Part shown: piece by piece, positions 31,031 through 41,564 of the stretch
How the letters are laid out: each line of letters opens with the position of its first letter
Position numbering within the stretch: the stretch's first letter is position 1
Assembly: GCF_000384235.1 (NCBI RefSeq)
Contig: NZ_KB913033.1
Location: 1,867,164 to 1,931,163 of the forward strand
Direction of reading: 5' to 3'
Length of the DNA stretch: 64,000 bases
From: Hydrogenovibrio halophilus DSM 15072
GTDB taxonomy: Bacteria > Pseudomonadota > Gammaproteobacteria > Thiomicrospirales > Thiomicrospiraceae
Notes under the pieces: model-generated
What the model saw: the letters and a program-made list of their open reading frames with translations, nothing else
Databases searched by the model: none
What the model was told of the DNA's origin: nothing
Program-made: the position numbers and the translations under genes

Positions 31031-31669
31031 ATGACATTTTTACAGTTTATCTTTTATTTGCTTGCGGCCATTGCCGTCATCGCCGGTTTGAAAATGATCA
31101 GTGTGAAAAACCCGGTTCAGGCGGCGCTCTGGCTGGTTCTGGCTTTTATTTCAACAGCGGGCATCTGGTTGATCGCCGAGGCCGAATTTCTGGGGCTGGC
31201 GTTGATACTGGTGTATGTCGGGGCGGTCATGGTGTTGTTCCTGTTTGTGGTGATGATGCTCGACATCAATGTCGCGGAATTCAAGGAAGGGTTTACTCGG
31301 TATCTGCCGTTGGGCGTGCTCACAGCGCTTGCCATCTTTGCCTTGATGTATCTGGTTCTGGGGCCTGAACGTTTTGGTCTGGAGCAGGTGGCAGCGCCCG
31401 CAGAGACGGCTAGTGCGCAAAGCAATACCCTGGCCCTGGCCGTGCCTTTGTACACAGAGCATGTTTATGCGTTCATTCTTGCTGCGGTCTTGTTGCTGGT
31501 CGGGATTGTGGCAGCCATCACCCTGACGTTGCGGCGCCGCCCCAACACCGAAGTGCTCTATCAGGACATTGACAAGCAAATCAAAACCCGTGCCCAGGAT
31601 CGGTTCGAGATGGTGAAAATGCCAGCGCATGTGGAAAAACCACTGCCTGAAAAGGAGAAAGAAGAATGA
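31031..31669 (+). CDS. nuoJ: NADH-quinone oxidoreductase subunit J
   Basis: Membrane subunit of complex I, 212 aa with five membrane segments. The family segment [22 protein letters not shown] (around residues 57-78) contains the conserved Tyr and the pi-bulge region of TM3. The C-terminal tail is charged. ATGA overlap with nuoK. Confidence 0.95.
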   Translation: MTFLQFIFYLLAAIAVIAGLKMISVKNPVQAALWLVLAFISTAGIWLIAEAEFLGLALILVYVGAVMVLFLFVVMMLDINVAEFKEGFTRYLPLGVLTALAIFALMYLVLGPERFGLEQVAAPAETASAQSNTLALAVPLYTEHVYAFILAAVLLLVGIVAAITLTLRRRPNTEVLYQDIDKQIKTRAQDRFEMVKMPAHVEKPLPEKEKEE

Positions 31670-31971
31670 TCGCTTTATCGGATTATCTTATTTTTGGGGC
31701 CATCCTTTTTATGATCAGCATGGCCGGTATTTTCCTGAACCGAAAAAATGTGATTGTGCTGTTGATGTCGATTGAATTGCTTCTGTTGGCCGTCAACACC
31801 AACCTGATTGCTTTTTCTCATTATCTGGGTGACGTAACAGGACAGATTTTTGTGTTTTTCATTCTTACGGTCGCCGCGGCAGAAGCCGCCGTCGGCCTGG
31901 CGATTATTGTGCTGGTGTTCCGAAACCGCAAGAGCATCAATGTCGACGATCTGGGCACGATAAAAGGGTAA
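31666..31971 (+). CDS. nuoK: NADH-quinone oxidoreductase subunit K
   Basis: Smallest proton-channel-related membrane subunit, 101 aa, three membrane segments. Conserved intramembrane Glu residues lie in [11 protein letters not shown] and [11 protein letters not shown]. Starts in the nuoJ stop; 6 bases before the nuoL start. Confidence 0.96.
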   Translation: MIALSDYLIFGAILFMISMAGIFLNRKNVIVLLMSIELLLLAVNTNLIAFSHYLGDVTGQIFVFFILTVAAAEAAVGLAIIVLVFRNRKSINVDDLGTIKG

Positions 31972-31977
31972 TTGGTT

Positions 31978-33954
31978 ATGATGTTAAAGTTTGTTCTTAC
32001 GCTGATCCTGTTATCGCCCTTGTTCGGTGCCGTGGCAGCAGGGCTCTTTGGCCGGCGTATCGGTCGCAGAGGGGCGCATACCGTGACCATTTTCGGTGTG
32101 GCCATCTCCACGATTTTATCTGCGTACGTTTTTTGGCTGTTTGTCTTTCAGGGGCATGCCGTCTATAACGATTCGCTCTATACCTGGATGGTGTCGGATG
32201 GACTGCGCTTTGAAATCGGTTTTCTGATCGACAGCCTTTCCGCTACCATGATGCTGGTGGTGACGTTTGTTTCCCTGATGGTGCACATCTATACCATTGG
32301 TTACATGGCCCATGACGAAGATTACTCGCCCGATAATCCTTATTATCAGCGTTTCTTCAGCTACATTTCCCTGTTTACTTTCTCCATGTTGTCGCTGGTG
32401 ATGGCCAACAACTTCCTGCAGCTGTTCTTTGGCTGGGAAGCGGTGGGACTGGTCTCGTATCTGCTGATCGGTTTTTATATGAAACGCGAATCCGCCATTC
32501 AGGCCAATCTGAAAGCGTTTCTGGTCAACCGGGTCGGGGATTTCGGCTTCATTCTCGGCATCGCCGTGGTGGTGGTGTATTTCAATACCCTGGATTATCA
32601 GGAATTCTTCGATGGCCTCAATGCCCACGTCGGCACGACCATGAGCTTCTTCCCCGGCATGGAATGGTCGGTGATCACGGTGTTGTGTCTGTTGCTGTTC
32701 ATCGGTGCCATGGGCAAATCCGCTCAAATGCCGTTGCATGTGTGGCTGCCAGAATCCATGGAAGGCCCGACGCCCATTTCCGCCTTGATCCACGCGGCCA
32801 CCATGGTGACCGCTGGCATCTTTATGGTCGCGCGTTTGTCGCCCGCGTTTGAGTTGTCGGCCGTGGCTTTGAGTACCGTCTTGCTTGTCGGTGCGATTAC
32901 GGCCTTTATGATGGGGATATTGGGCATTGTCCAAAACGACATCAAACGGGTTGTGGCGTATTCCACCCTGTCGCAGCTGGGCTATATGGTGGCCGCGCTG
33001 GGTGCCTCGGCTTATGCCGTCGGCATGTTCCATGTTCTGACCCACGCCTTTTTCAAAGCCCTGCTGTTTCTGGCGGCCGGTTCGGTGATCATTGCGATGC
33101 ACCACATTCAGGACATCCGTCAGATGGGGGGCATGAAAAAGCACATGCCCATCACCTATTGGTCGATGCTGATCGGGGCTTTGGCTTTGATCGGTTTCCC
33201 GGGCTTTTCCGGCTTTTTCTCCAAAGACAGTGTGTTGCTGGCCGTGGGACAAACCGATGCCTATGGCGCAGGGCTGGCTGAAATCCTGCTGTTGATCGGT
33301 GTCTTTGTGACCGCTTTCTATACCTTCCGCATGATCTTTCTGGTGTTCCATGGCGAGGAATCCGACTATGTGAAATCGCATCGGATTGTGGAATCGCCCA
33401 AGGTGGTGACGGTGCCTTTGATTCTGTTGGCGATTCCGGCTGTGTTCATGGGGCTGCCCATGGTCGGTTCCATCCTTTCAGGTGAATATTTTGCCGATGC
33501 GATCACCGTCCTGCCTCAGAACGATGTACTGACCGGCATTTACAACGATTATTTTGATTCGGCGATCGGCATGGCTCTGCACGGCTTTGTGACCGCGCCG
33601 GTGATTCTGGCACTGTCCGGGGTTTTCCTGGCCTGGTTGCTCTACATTCAAAAGCCCGATCTACCAGGCAAGCTTCAGGCCATGTGTCCACGTGGTCACA
33701 ATATGCTGGTCAATGGTTACGGCTTTGATCGTTTCAATGAAGTGGTGTTTGTTCAGGGTGCTCGTCGCCTGGGCGATTTCTTCTGGCGAGCCATTGATGT
33801 GAAGATGATTGACACAGGCCTGGTAAAAAACACATTTACTTCGGTGGCGTCCGCGGCCGCAGCCCTTAAGCAGGGACAAACCGGTTTTCTGTATCACTAT
33901 GCGTTTGTGATGATTTTTGGCCTGCTGGCGATGCTGGTTTGGGTGTTGTGGTAA
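31978..33954 (+). CDS. nuoL: NADH-quinone oxidoreductase subunit L
   Basis: Distal proton-pumping, antiporter-like subunit, 658 aa with many membrane segments and the long lateral helix. Typical motifs: FFGWEAVGLVSYLLIGF with the key Glu, LPLHVWLPESMEGPTPISALIHAATMV-type segment and the Lys of the central channel. ATG 31978 has AAGGG 9 bases upstream; the adjacent ATG 31981 is equally possible. Confidence 0.96.
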   Translation: MMLKFVLTLILLSPLFGAVAAGLFGRRIGRRGAHTVTIFGVAISTILSAYVFWLFVFQGHAVYNDSLYTWMVSDGLRFEIGFLIDSLSATMMLVVTFVSLMVHIYTIGYMAHDEDYSPDNPYYQRFFSYISLFTFSMLSLVMANNFLQLFFGWEAVGLVSYLLIGFYMKRESAIQANLKAFLVNRVGDFGFILGIAVVVVYFNTLDYQEFFDGLNAHVGTTMSFFPGMEWSVITVLCLLLFIGAMGKSAQMPLHVWLPESMEGPTPISALIHAATMVTAGIFMVARLSPAFELSAVALSTVLLVGAITAFMMGILGIVQNDIKRVVAYSTLSQLGYMVAALGASAYAVGMFHVLTHAFFKALLFLAAGSVIIAMHHIQDIRQMGGMKKHMPITYWSMLIGALALIGFPGFSGFFSKDSVLLAVGQTDAYGAGLAEILLLIGVFVTAFYTFRMIFLVFHGEESDYVKSHRIVESPKVVTVPLILLAIPAVFMGLPMVGSILSGEYFADAITVLPQNDVLTGIYNDYFDSAIGMALHGFVTAPVILALSGVFLAWLLYIQKPDLPGKLQAMCPRGHNMLVNGYGFDRFNEVVFVQGARRLGDFFWRAIDVKMIDTGLVKNTFTSVASAAAALKQGQTGFLYHYAFVMIFGLLAMLVWVLW

Positions 33955-34031
33955 TTTTAGGGTCTTTTTATCTCGCACAGGATGCGTGCTAAGAACTCGA
34001 TCAAAGAGAAATAACGAAGGGAACATTGTCA

Positions 34032-35546
34032 ATGGTTTTTGGTTTGCCTATTTTAAGTACCCTGATCTGGTTACCGATCCTTGCAGGGGCGCTGATTGTG
34101 TTTGGCGGAAGAGACCGACCGGCTTTTGCCAAATGGTTTGCGCTTTTGACGTCAGTTGTGACCTTCCTGGTTTCTTTGCCCTTGTGGTTCCAGTTCGATA
34201 CCACCACCGCAGCCATGCAGTTTGTGGAAAAATCGCCTTGGATTGATCAGTTCAATATTCATTACCATCTGGGCGTTGACGGCCTGTCGATGCCGTTGGT
34301 CCTGTTGACCACCTTCACACAGGTTCTGGTGATTGCTTCCGCCTGGGATGTGATCAGGGAGCGCGTAGAGCAATACATGGGCGCGTTCATGATCATGCAG
34401 GGCATGATGATCGGGGTGTTTACGGCGCTTGATTCGATCCTGTTTTATGTGTTCTGGGAAGCGTTGCTGATTCCGATGTTCCTGATCATCGGTAAGTGGG
34501 GGGGCAAGGACCGTGTCTATGCGACCCTGAAGTTCTTCCTGTATACGTTCTTTGGTTCAGTCTTCATGCTGGTCGGCTTCCTTTATATGTATTTTCAGTC
34601 GGGCAGCTTTGCCATTCTGGACTTCCATATCATGCCGCTTGGCGAGCTGGCCCAGATTCTGATCTTCCTGGCGTTCCTGATTGCGTTTGCGGTCAAGATT
34701 CCGATGGTGCCGGTCCACACCTGGCTGCCGGACGCACACGTTCAGGCGCCGACCGCCGGTTCGGTGGTTCTGGCCGCGATCATGCTCAAGATGGGGGGCT
34801 ACGGTTTTGTCCGCTTCAGTCTGCCGATCACGCCGGATGCCTCCATGATGCTTGACTGGTTGGTGATTGCGTTGTCATTGATTGCCATTTTCTACATCGG
34901 TCTGGTCGCGATGATGCAAAAAGACATGAAAAAACTGGTGGCCTATTCTTCCATTTCGCACATGGGCTTTGTCACTTTGGGGATGTTTCTGGTGTATGGC
35001 ATTGTGGCCAACAGCGGTGATGCTCAGGGCGCGGCTCTGGGGATGCAGGGGGCCATGGTGCAGATGATTTCACACGGCTTTATTTCCGGTGCGATGTTCC
35101 TGATGATCGGAGTGCTCTATGACCGTATGCAGACCCGCGAGATTTCGGCTTATGGCGGGGTGGTCAACACCATGCCATGGTTCGGGTTCTTCGCCGTGCT
35201 GTTTGCGATGGCCAATGCCGGCTTGCCGGGCACGTCCGGCTTTGTCGGGGAATTCATGGTCATACTGGCCTCTTTCAAAGCCAATGTCTGGTATGGCGTT
35301 GTGGCGGCTTCGACGCTGGTGATTGGTGCCGCCTATACTCTGTGGATGGTCAAGCGCGTGTTTTTCGGTCCGGTTGCCAATGATCAGGTCGGCTCTCTGG
35401 CCGACCTCAACCGACGCGAATTTGCCATTATGGCCACTCTGGCGGTTGCCGTGATTGTGTTGGGTGTTTACCCGGCCCCACTGATCGAAGTGATGGATGT
35501 GTCGGTCGCCAACCTGTTGATTCAGGCGACGACGTCGAAATTATAA
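34032..35546 (+). CDS. nuoM: NADH-quinone oxidoreductase subunit M
   Basis: Antiporter-like proton-pumping subunit, 504 aa. Conserved Glu in FYVFWEALLIPMFLIIG, Lys in FAVKIPMVPVHTWLPDAHVQAP, and Lys/His in MQKDMKKLVAYSSISHMGF. ATG 34032 lies 10 bases after AAGGGA. A TTG 6 bases upstream is a weaker choice. Confidence 0.96.
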   Translation: MVFGLPILSTLIWLPILAGALIVFGGRDRPAFAKWFALLTSVVTFLVSLPLWFQFDTTTAAMQFVEKSPWIDQFNIHYHLGVDGLSMPLVLLTTFTQVLVIASAWDVIRERVEQYMGAFMIMQGMMIGVFTALDSILFYVFWEALLIPMFLIIGKWGGKDRVYATLKFFLYTFFGSVFMLVGFLYMYFQSGSFAILDFHIMPLGELAQILIFLAFLIAFAVKIPMVPVHTWLPDAHVQAPTAGSVVLAAIMLKMGGYGFVRFSLPITPDASMMLDWLVIALSLIAIFYIGLVAMMQKDMKKLVAYSSISHMGFVTLGMFLVYGIVANSGDAQGAALGMQGAMVQMISHGFISGAMFLMIGVLYDRMQTREISAYGGVVNTMPWFGFFAVLFAMANAGLPGTSGFVGEFMVILASFKANVWYGVVAASTLVIGAAYTLWMVKRVFFGPVANDQVGSLADLNRREFAIMATLAVAVIVLGVYPAPLIEVMDVSVANLLIQATTSKL

Positions 35547-35604
35547 GACTCACAGAGTCATAAGAACCACGAAATTAAAAGAACCCATTAAGTGAGTTGA
35601 TCGT

Positions 35605-37041
35605 ATGAATTTTGTCATCCCAAGTTTTACGCCTGCAATACCTGAGATCGTGTTGCTCACGCTGACCAGTCTGCTACTGGTCGCGGATACGATCTGGTCA
35701 AAACGCTATGAGTTTGCCACCTATTATGCGACTCAGGTGATTCTGCTGATTGTGGGAGCCTTGATTGTCACCAGCTTTACCACTGAGACGGTGATGACCT
35801 TTGATGGCAGTTTTGTGCGTGATGCCTTTTCTGATGTGCTCAAACTGGCCATCGTTGTGATTTCACTGGGCATGTTCCTTTTTTCAAAAGAATATCTGTT
35901 GCAGGCGAAATTCTATCGGGGCGAGTATTTCACACTGGGTCTTTTCTCGATTCTGGGCATGTTTGTCATGGTCTCCGCCCACAACCTGATTACTCTGTAT
36001 CTGGGTCTGGAGATCATGTCTCTGGCGATTTATACGCTGGTGGCCATGCGCAAGGACCACAGCGCGGCGCTGGAAGCGGCTCTCAAATACTTTGTCCTAG
36101 GGGCTCTGGCAACCGGCATGTTGCTGTACGGCTTCTCCATGCTTTATGGCGCCACCGGCAGCATTGCCTTTGATGACATGGCCGCCGTTATTGCCACTGG
36201 TCAGGTCGATCATGTGGTGTTGTCATTCGCGGTGGTGTTTGTCGTCATCGGGCTGGCGTTCAAGCTGGGTGCGGTGCCATTTCATATGTGGGTGCCGGAT
36301 GTGTACCATGGTGCGCCCACAGCGGTGACACTCTTTATCGGTACGGCCCCGAAAATTGCCGCCTTTGCCATCTTCTACCGCCTGCTGGCCGAAGCGCTCC
36401 CCGGCGCGGTGGCCGACTGGCAGCCATTGTTGGTCATTCTGTCGGTGTTGTCGCTGATTGTCGGGGCGCTGGTGGCGATTGTTCAGAACAATCTCAAGCG
36501 GCTGTTGGCCTATTCCGGCATCGGGCACATCGGGTTTTTGCTGCTGGGGCTGATTGCGGCCAACCCGGACGGTTACGCCAGCGCCATGGTGTATACACTG
36601 GTCTATGCGTTTATGGCGCTGGCCGCCTTCGGCATGATTACGGTCCTGGCGCGTACCGGCCACGAATTTGATCGGGTGGACGACTTTAAGGGAATGAATC
36701 AACGCAACCCCTGGCTGGCATTGATGATGTTGTTTGTGATGTTTTCCATGGCCGGGATTCCCCCGTTCATCGGTTTCTATGCCAAGGTCGTGGTGATTGA
36801 AGAAGTGGTTCAGGCCGGGTTTGTGTGGCTTGCGGTTCTGGCTGTTATCTCAGCGGTCATCAGTGCCTTTTATTATCTGCGTGTGGTCAAGGTCATGTAC
36901 TTTGATGCCCCAGAGGATGCGTCGAAAGCCGAGCCGGTTGCACGGCATTTGACCTGGGCAATCAGTGTGGTGGCTGCGGCCTTGCTTGTGTTCGGGATTT
37001 TCCCATCTTGGGTGATCGATCTGGGCTATCATAGCCTCTGA
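35605..37041 (+). CDS. nuoN: NADH-quinone oxidoreductase subunit N
   Basis: Third antiporter-like subunit, 478 aa, about 14 membrane segments. Conserved Glu in YLGLEIMSLAIYTLVAM, Lys in AFKLGAVPFHMWVPDVYHGAP and QNNLKRLLAYSGIGHIGF. Last nuo gene, completing a 14-gene set with NuoC and NuoD separate. Confidence 0.96.
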   Translation: MNFVIPSFTPAIPEIVLLTLTSLLLVADTIWSKRYEFATYYATQVILLIVGALIVTSFTTETVMTFDGSFVRDAFSDVLKLAIVVISLGMFLFSKEYLLQAKFYRGEYFTLGLFSILGMFVMVSAHNLITLYLGLEIMSLAIYTLVAMRKDHSAALEAALKYFVLGALATGMLLYGFSMLYGATGSIAFDDMAAVIATGQVDHVVLSFAVVFVVIGLAFKLGAVPFHMWVPDVYHGAPTAVTLFIGTAPKIAAFAIFYRLLAEALPGAVADWQPLLVILSVLSLIVGALVAIVQNNLKRLLAYSGIGHIGFLLLGLIAANPDGYASAMVYTLVYAFMALAAFGMITVLARTGHEFDRVDDFKGMNQRNPWLALMMLFVMFSMAGIPPFIGFYAKVVVIEEVVQAGFVWLAVLAVISAVISAFYYLRVVKVMYFDAPEDASKAEPVARHLTWAISVVAAALLVFGIFPSWVIDLGYHSL

Positions 37042-37118
37042 GTTCATCCAGCCGCATTTTTGGGCCTTTTGATTTCGTACAAGGGCTCTGTTAACCATTT
37101 GATAGGAGCACAGGCATT

Positions 37119-37433
37119 ATGACATTGGACACAGCGGTTTGGGTTTTGATCGTAACAGCCATTGTATTGGCCAACGTGCCCTGGTTTTTCGAGAAACGTT
37201 TGTTTTTGGTGGTGCCAGTGCGCTCAAAATCGGTCTGGTTGAACCTGGTGGAATGGTTTGTCTATTTCCTTCTGATCGGTTTGCTGGCGTTTTTGCTGGA
37301 GAAAAATGCCATGGGTAGCGTTCAACCCCAGGACTGGGAGTTTTACGCGGTCAATGTGTTCATGTTTGCCATTTTCTCATTCCCCGGCTTTATCTATCGC
37401 TACAACCTTAAACGTTATGTGCAAAACGGATAA
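37119..37433 (+). CDS. DUF2818 family membrane protein
   Basis: A 104-aa protein with three likely membrane segments (about residues 6-22, 48-66, 82-97) and aromatic-rich ends (WFFEKRLFLVVP, FPGFIYRYNLKRYV). It resembles the DUF2818 family, which is known mainly from its position after nuoN in beta- and some gammaproteobacteria. Function unknown; location, 77 bases after nuoN on the same strand, suggests a role in complex I assembly or stability, which is inference. It converges on hrpA with a 60-base spacer that shows no clear terminator. Confidence 0.75.
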   Translation: MTLDTAVWVLIVTAIVLANVPWFFEKRLFLVVPVRSKSVWLNLVEWFVYFLLIGLLAFLLEKNAMGSVQPQDWEFYAVNVFMFAIFSFPGFIYRYNLKRYVQNG

Positions 37434-37493
37434 CGCCCCGCCTGATTCAGCCCCGTTTTCAATCAAGTCTGGTTTCAAGCGGAAAACAGGCGA

Positions 37494-40400
37494 TTACAAC
37501 TGCCGTAGCTTCTTTTCGATTCGTTGAATCGACACCGGTTTCAGGGTTTTCAACGGCTGGGAAAACAGCGACAGGCGCAGTTCCTCCAACAGCCAGCGAA
37601 TTTCGACCAGGCCTGGGTGTTTTTGATAGGCCGGATCACTGGCCATCTGCTCAAAAGCGTTCAGCAGTGGGGTGAGTTGTTTCAACGCGATCTGGTCTTT
37701 GGCCGGGTCCAGTTCAATCTTCTCCAGCCGTTTTTCCAATCCCTGCAGGTAGCGCGGCAACTGTCTCAGCCACTGGTTCGGGGTCTCACGAATGAAATCC
37801 GCATGAATCAGGGCGTCCAGTTGGGTACGAATATCCTGAACCGACCCCAGTAATCGGGGATTGACCTTGCCTTTGATCCGTTTGGCCAGCTTTTGGTGGC
37901 GGCTCAAGACGTCTGACACCATTTCGGCCAATGACTGGGCTTCCTGCAGCCAATTCTGCCGCAGCGTTTCCAGTCCCTGTTCAAATGCCTTCTGAGTCCG
38001 AATCTCGGCGGGTTGTTCAATCAGTCTGGTCAGCGCCTGGTCAATGACCTGTTGGGTCAGATCCTTGCAGGAACCGTAAGGCGCAAAGCACAGACAGGCC
38101 TGTTTCAGCGGCAGCTGACGCTGCATGTATCGGACTTTGTCATCCAGAACGGTCGCAAACAGGGTCAGAACCCCTTGGGCATGAATGGTTTTGGCGGCAT
38201 CTGGGTCGGGTAGACGATCAAGGTGGACGGCGTCCTCCTTCACTCTCAGCACCGGGTACACAATCAGTTCGCCGCGTTGGGTTTTGAGGGTTTCCGATTC
38301 CGGTAAATCACCAAAATCCCATGCGCTGATCGGTTGACTGGATTGGGTTTCAGGCTGATTGTTTTTCAACGATGCCGTAACCAGGTGCTGGTAATCCTGT
38401 TTGAGTTTGTCCAGATCCGCGCTTTCGGCCAACGTTTTTCCCTGCTCATCCTTGAGCACATAAAAGGGCTGACAATGTTCGGGCAGTTCCACGCTGTCAA
38501 AGTCCTTCAATGCCACCTTTTTTTGACCGCGCCGATTGAGCGCCCACACCAATTGGGTCAAATAATCCGCCTTGTGACCGTCGATTTTTTTGTCCGGCGT
38601 CATCTCTGCCAGTACCAGCTCGGCGGTCTGGGGCGCGGGAATGAATTGCTTTCGCAGCTGCTTGGGCAGCGACTTGATGCAATGTGCGGTTTTTTCGCGC
38701 AACAGTCCCGGTGTCAGCCATTCAAAGTCCTGGGCCTGGACCTGGTTGAGTTGCGCCAATGGCAGTTGCACCACCATGCCGTCCCGGGCCTGACCCGGTT
38801 CAAAGGTGTAGTCCAGTTTTAACGGCAGACGGTTGCTCAGCGTGATCTGATCGGGAAAGTCGTTTTTCAGACGTTCGGCATCCACCGACTGTTTCAGCAA
38901 CTGTTCCCGGGTCAGAAACAGGGCGTCGATTTGTTCGGGATGGGTCTGGCGGGTTTTTTTGACCCAGGTTTCCAGCGCCGGTTGGTTGTAGATGTGACGG
39001 GGCAGACGCTCGGCATAAAAATCGTACAGTTGTTCGTCGTCTACCAGAAAATCCGGACGACGCAGTTTGGATTCGATCTGTTCGATTTCCCGGATCAGAC
39101 GCTGGTTGTGTTGAAAGAAATCCAGCCGACAGTGCATCTGACCTTCGACCAGACCATGACGAATGAAAATTTTGTGGGATTCTTCGGGATTGATCGGGCC
39201 GTAATTGCAACGCCGTCGGCTGACAATGGGCAGACCATACAAGGTGACGCTTTCAAAGGCCCCGACCTGACCGCGTTTTTTCTGCCAGTGGGGATCGTCG
39301 TAGCTGCGCTTGACCAGGTGACCGGCCAGGGACTCGACCCATTTGACGTCAATGGCGGCGTTGTTGCGGGCAAACAGCTTGCTGGTTTCCACCAATTCGG
39401 CACTGATCAGCCATTTGGGTTTGCGCTTGAACAGCACCGAACTTGGGTGAATGTGGACTTTGGTGTTGCGGGTGCCCTGATAGCGTTTGTCGTCTTCGCG
39501 CACCGCCAAATTGCCCAGCAGCCCACTCATCAGCGCACGATGCACCGCAATGGCATGCACATCCGCGAGCTGTTCCCGCAGTTTGCCGCCTTCGCGCACC
39601 TCTTCGTACAGATGCAAGTCCCCGACTTTGATGCCCTGGCGCTTGAGGGACACCTCAATCTGAAAAAACAGGTCGTGCCATTCTTTCATCCGCAGGTAAG
39701 ACAGGTAATTGGTTTTGCAGAGCTTTCGCAGTTTGTTCTGACTGAGGTGGCGGCGTTTGTCTTCGTAAAAGCGCCACAGATTCAAAAAGAACAGAAAATC
39801 CGAACGCGGGTCTTCGAATGTTTTGTGCGCCTGCGCAGCGGCCTGTCGGGTACTTTCGTTCATGTCGCGCGGGTCTTGAATGCTCAGGGCCGTGGCAATG
39901 ATCAACACTTCCATCAGCACGCCGTTTTTCTGGCCTTCCAGCACCATTCTGGCCATGCGCGGGTCCAGAGGCAAACGGGCCAGACTCTGGCCGGCTTCGG
40001 TCAGGCGGCGCTCCTGATCCAGTGCACCCAGTTCGTGCAGTTGTCGATACCCGTCATTCACGGCCTTGTCTTCGGGCGGCTCGATAAACGGGAAGTGCTT
40101 GACCTGCCCCAATCGCATCTGGGTCATCTGCAGAATGACCGTGGCCAGAGATGTGCGGTGTATTTCCGGTGGGGTAAATTGAGCCCGGCCCTGAAAATCG
40201 TCTTCGTCATAGAGGCGGATGCAAATGCCTTCACTGACCCGTCCACAGCGCCCGGCACGCTGATTGGCCGAGGCCTGGGAGATTTTTTCAATCGGCAGGC
40301 GCTGGACTTTGGACCGTACTGAATAGCGGCTGATGCGTACCAGCCCCGGATCGATCACAAACTTGATGCCGGGCACGGTCAGCGAGGTTTCGGCCACATT

Positions 40401-41468
40401 GGTGGACAGAATCACCCGGCGCTTCTGTGAGGTCTGGAACACTTTGTTCTGTTCTTTCATGCTCAGACGGGCATACAGCGGAATCACTTCCGTGTGCGGC
40501 TGTTTCTGTTTGCGCAGGGTTTCGGCGGTTTCCTTGATGTCACGCTCGCCCACCTGAAACACCAGCACATCACCAAACGGGTCTTCCTGGGACAACTCTT
40601 CCAGCGCATGGCCGATGGCGGTGGGGATGTCCTGTTCAAATTCCTGGCCGTCGTCATCCTCAAACGTGGCCAAAGGGCGATAGCGTACTTCTACCGGGTA
40701 GGTCCGGCCACTGACCTCGATCACCGGAGCTCCGTCAAAATGTTGTGAAAAGCGTTCGGTGTCGATGGTGGCGGAGGTGATGATCAGTTTCAAATCGGGA
40801 CGCTTGGGCAGCAACTGTTTGAGAATGCCCAGCAGAAAGTCGATGTTGATGCTGCGCTCGTGGGCTTCGTCAATGATGATGGTGTCGTACTGGTTCAGAA
40901 AACGGTCCCGTTGGACCTCTGCCAGCAGAATCCCGTCGGTCATGACCTTGATCTGCGAATGCGAACGCACCTGATCGTGAAAACGGACCTGATAGCCCAC
41001 GGTGTCGCCCAGTTGGGAGTGAAGCTCTTCGGCCAGTCGCTCGGCCACACTGCGGGCGGCGAGGCGGCGTGGCTGGGTGCAGCCGATGCGCCCGAACAGG
41101 CCACGCCCGGCGTCCAGACACATTTTGGGAATCTGAGTGGTTTTGCCGGAGCCGGTTTCACCGGCAATGACCACAACCTGATGGTCGGCAATGGTCTGAA
41201 TGATTTCCTCTCGTCGCGTCGCCACCGGCAGGTCCGGGTAGTCAACGCTGGGGCGGCGGCGACGGGTTTCCTCCACTCGCGCCTGAGATTGCTGCAGACG
41301 TTCCAGCCACTTTTGCCAGTCGGGCTGGGACTGGACGTCGGCAAAAGCCTGCGCCGACATGTCTGTCGTGATCTTCAGGCGTTTGAGCTGTTGGCGCAAA
41401 GGGTGGCGATCCTTGATCAGGGTTGTGTCAATCGCTTGGATGGCGTCCTGGGCCGTTTGAATCTGCAT
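37494..41468 (-). CDS. hrpA: ATP-dependent RNA helicase HrpA
   Basis: DEAH-box RNA helicase of 1324 aa, the length of the E. coli protein. N-terminal helicase core: Walker A AGETGSGKTTQIPK, the DEAH box in IIIDEAHERSINIDF, and SAT in ITSATIDTERF. Then helicase C with NVAETSLTVPGIKFVIDPG and QRAGRCGRV, the winged-helix/ratchet region and the long HrpA-specific C-terminal part. ATG 41468 has a GAGGA ribosome site; the longer frame upstream adds unconserved residues. E. coli HrpA resolves stalled ribosomes; the same role is likely here. Confidence 0.95.
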   Translation of the reverse strand: MQIQTAQDAIQAIDTTLIKDRHPLRQQLKRLKITTDMSAQAFADVQSQPDWQKWLERLQQSQARVEETRRRRPSVDYPDLPVATRREEIIQTIADHQVVVIAGETGSGKTTQIPKMCLDAGRGLFGRIGCTQPRRLAARSVAERLAEELHSQLGDTVGYQVRFHDQVRSHSQIKVMTDGILLAEVQRDRFLNQYDTIIIDEAHERSINIDFLLGILKQLLPKRPDLKLIITSATIDTERFSQHFDGAPVIEVSGRTYPVEVRYRPLATFEDDDGQEFEQDIPTAIGHALEELSQEDPFGDVLVFQVGERDIKETAETLRKQKQPHTEVIPLYARLSMKEQNKVFQTSQKRRVILSTNVAETSLTVPGIKFVIDPGLVRISRYSVRSKVQRLPIEKISQASANQRAGRCGRVSEGICIRLYDEDDFQGRAQFTPPEIHRTSLATVILQMTQMRLGQVKHFPFIEPPEDKAVNDGYRQLHELGALDQERRLTEAGQSLARLPLDPRMARMVLEGQKNGVLMEVLIIATALSIQDPRDMNESTRQAAAQAHKTFEDPRSDFLFFLNLWRFYEDKRRHLSQNKLRKLCKTNYLSYLRMKEWHDLFFQIEVSLKRQGIKVGDLHLYEEVREGGKLREQLADVHAIAVHRALMSGLLGNLAVREDDKRYQGTRNTKVHIHPSSVLFKRKPKWLISAELVETSKLFARNNAAIDVKWVESLAGHLVKRSYDDPHWQKKRGQVGAFESVTLYGLPIVSRRRCNYGPINPEESHKIFIRHGLVEGQMHCRLDFFQHNQRLIREIEQIESKLRRPDFLVDDEQLYDFYAERLPRHIYNQPALETWVKKTRQTHPEQIDALFLTREQLLKQSVDAERLKNDFPDQITLSNRLPLKLDYTFEPGQARDGMVVQLPLAQLNQVQAQDFEWLTPGLLREKTAHCIKSLPKQLRKQFIPAPQTAELVLAEMTPDKKIDGHKADYLTQLVWALNRRGQKKVALKDFDSVELPEHCQPFYVLKDEQGKTLAESADLDKLKQDYQHLVTASLKNNQPETQSSQPISAWDFGDLPESETLKTQRGELIVYPVLRVKEDAVHLDRLPDPDAAKTIHAQGVLTLFATVLDDKVRYMQRQLPLKQACLCFAPYGSCKDLTQQVIDQALTRLIEQPAEIRTQKAFEQGLETLRQNWLQEAQSLAEMVSDVLSRHQKLAKRIKGKVNPRLLGSVQDIRTQLDALIHADFIRETPNQWLRQLPRYLQGLEKRLEKIELDPAKDQIALKQLTPLLNAFEQMASDPAYQKHPGLVEIRWLLEELRLSLFSQPLKTLKPVSIQRIEKKLRQL

Positions 41469-41552
41469 GCGTTCCTCGAGGTGATTTTGAGACGCAATTG
41501 TAGCCGCCTGACCGGTTGAGCGCAAAGCCCATCGGCGTCAGGACCAAAACTG

Positions 41553-41564
41553 ACCAGGCCTGGT
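41553..41564. repeat. Palindrome ACCAGGCCTGGT, copy 4 (intergenic)
   Basis: Perfect 12-bp palindrome directly at the end of the MotB-like gene: its outer base overlaps the TAA stop codon (41564-41566). It lies between that gene and hrpA, both on the minus strand. Confidence 0.85.

Noticed and set aside
38931-40322. Open frame of 463 codons on the plus strand inside hrpA
   Set aside because: hrpA is a complete, recognisable helicase on the minus strand; this frame has no motif.
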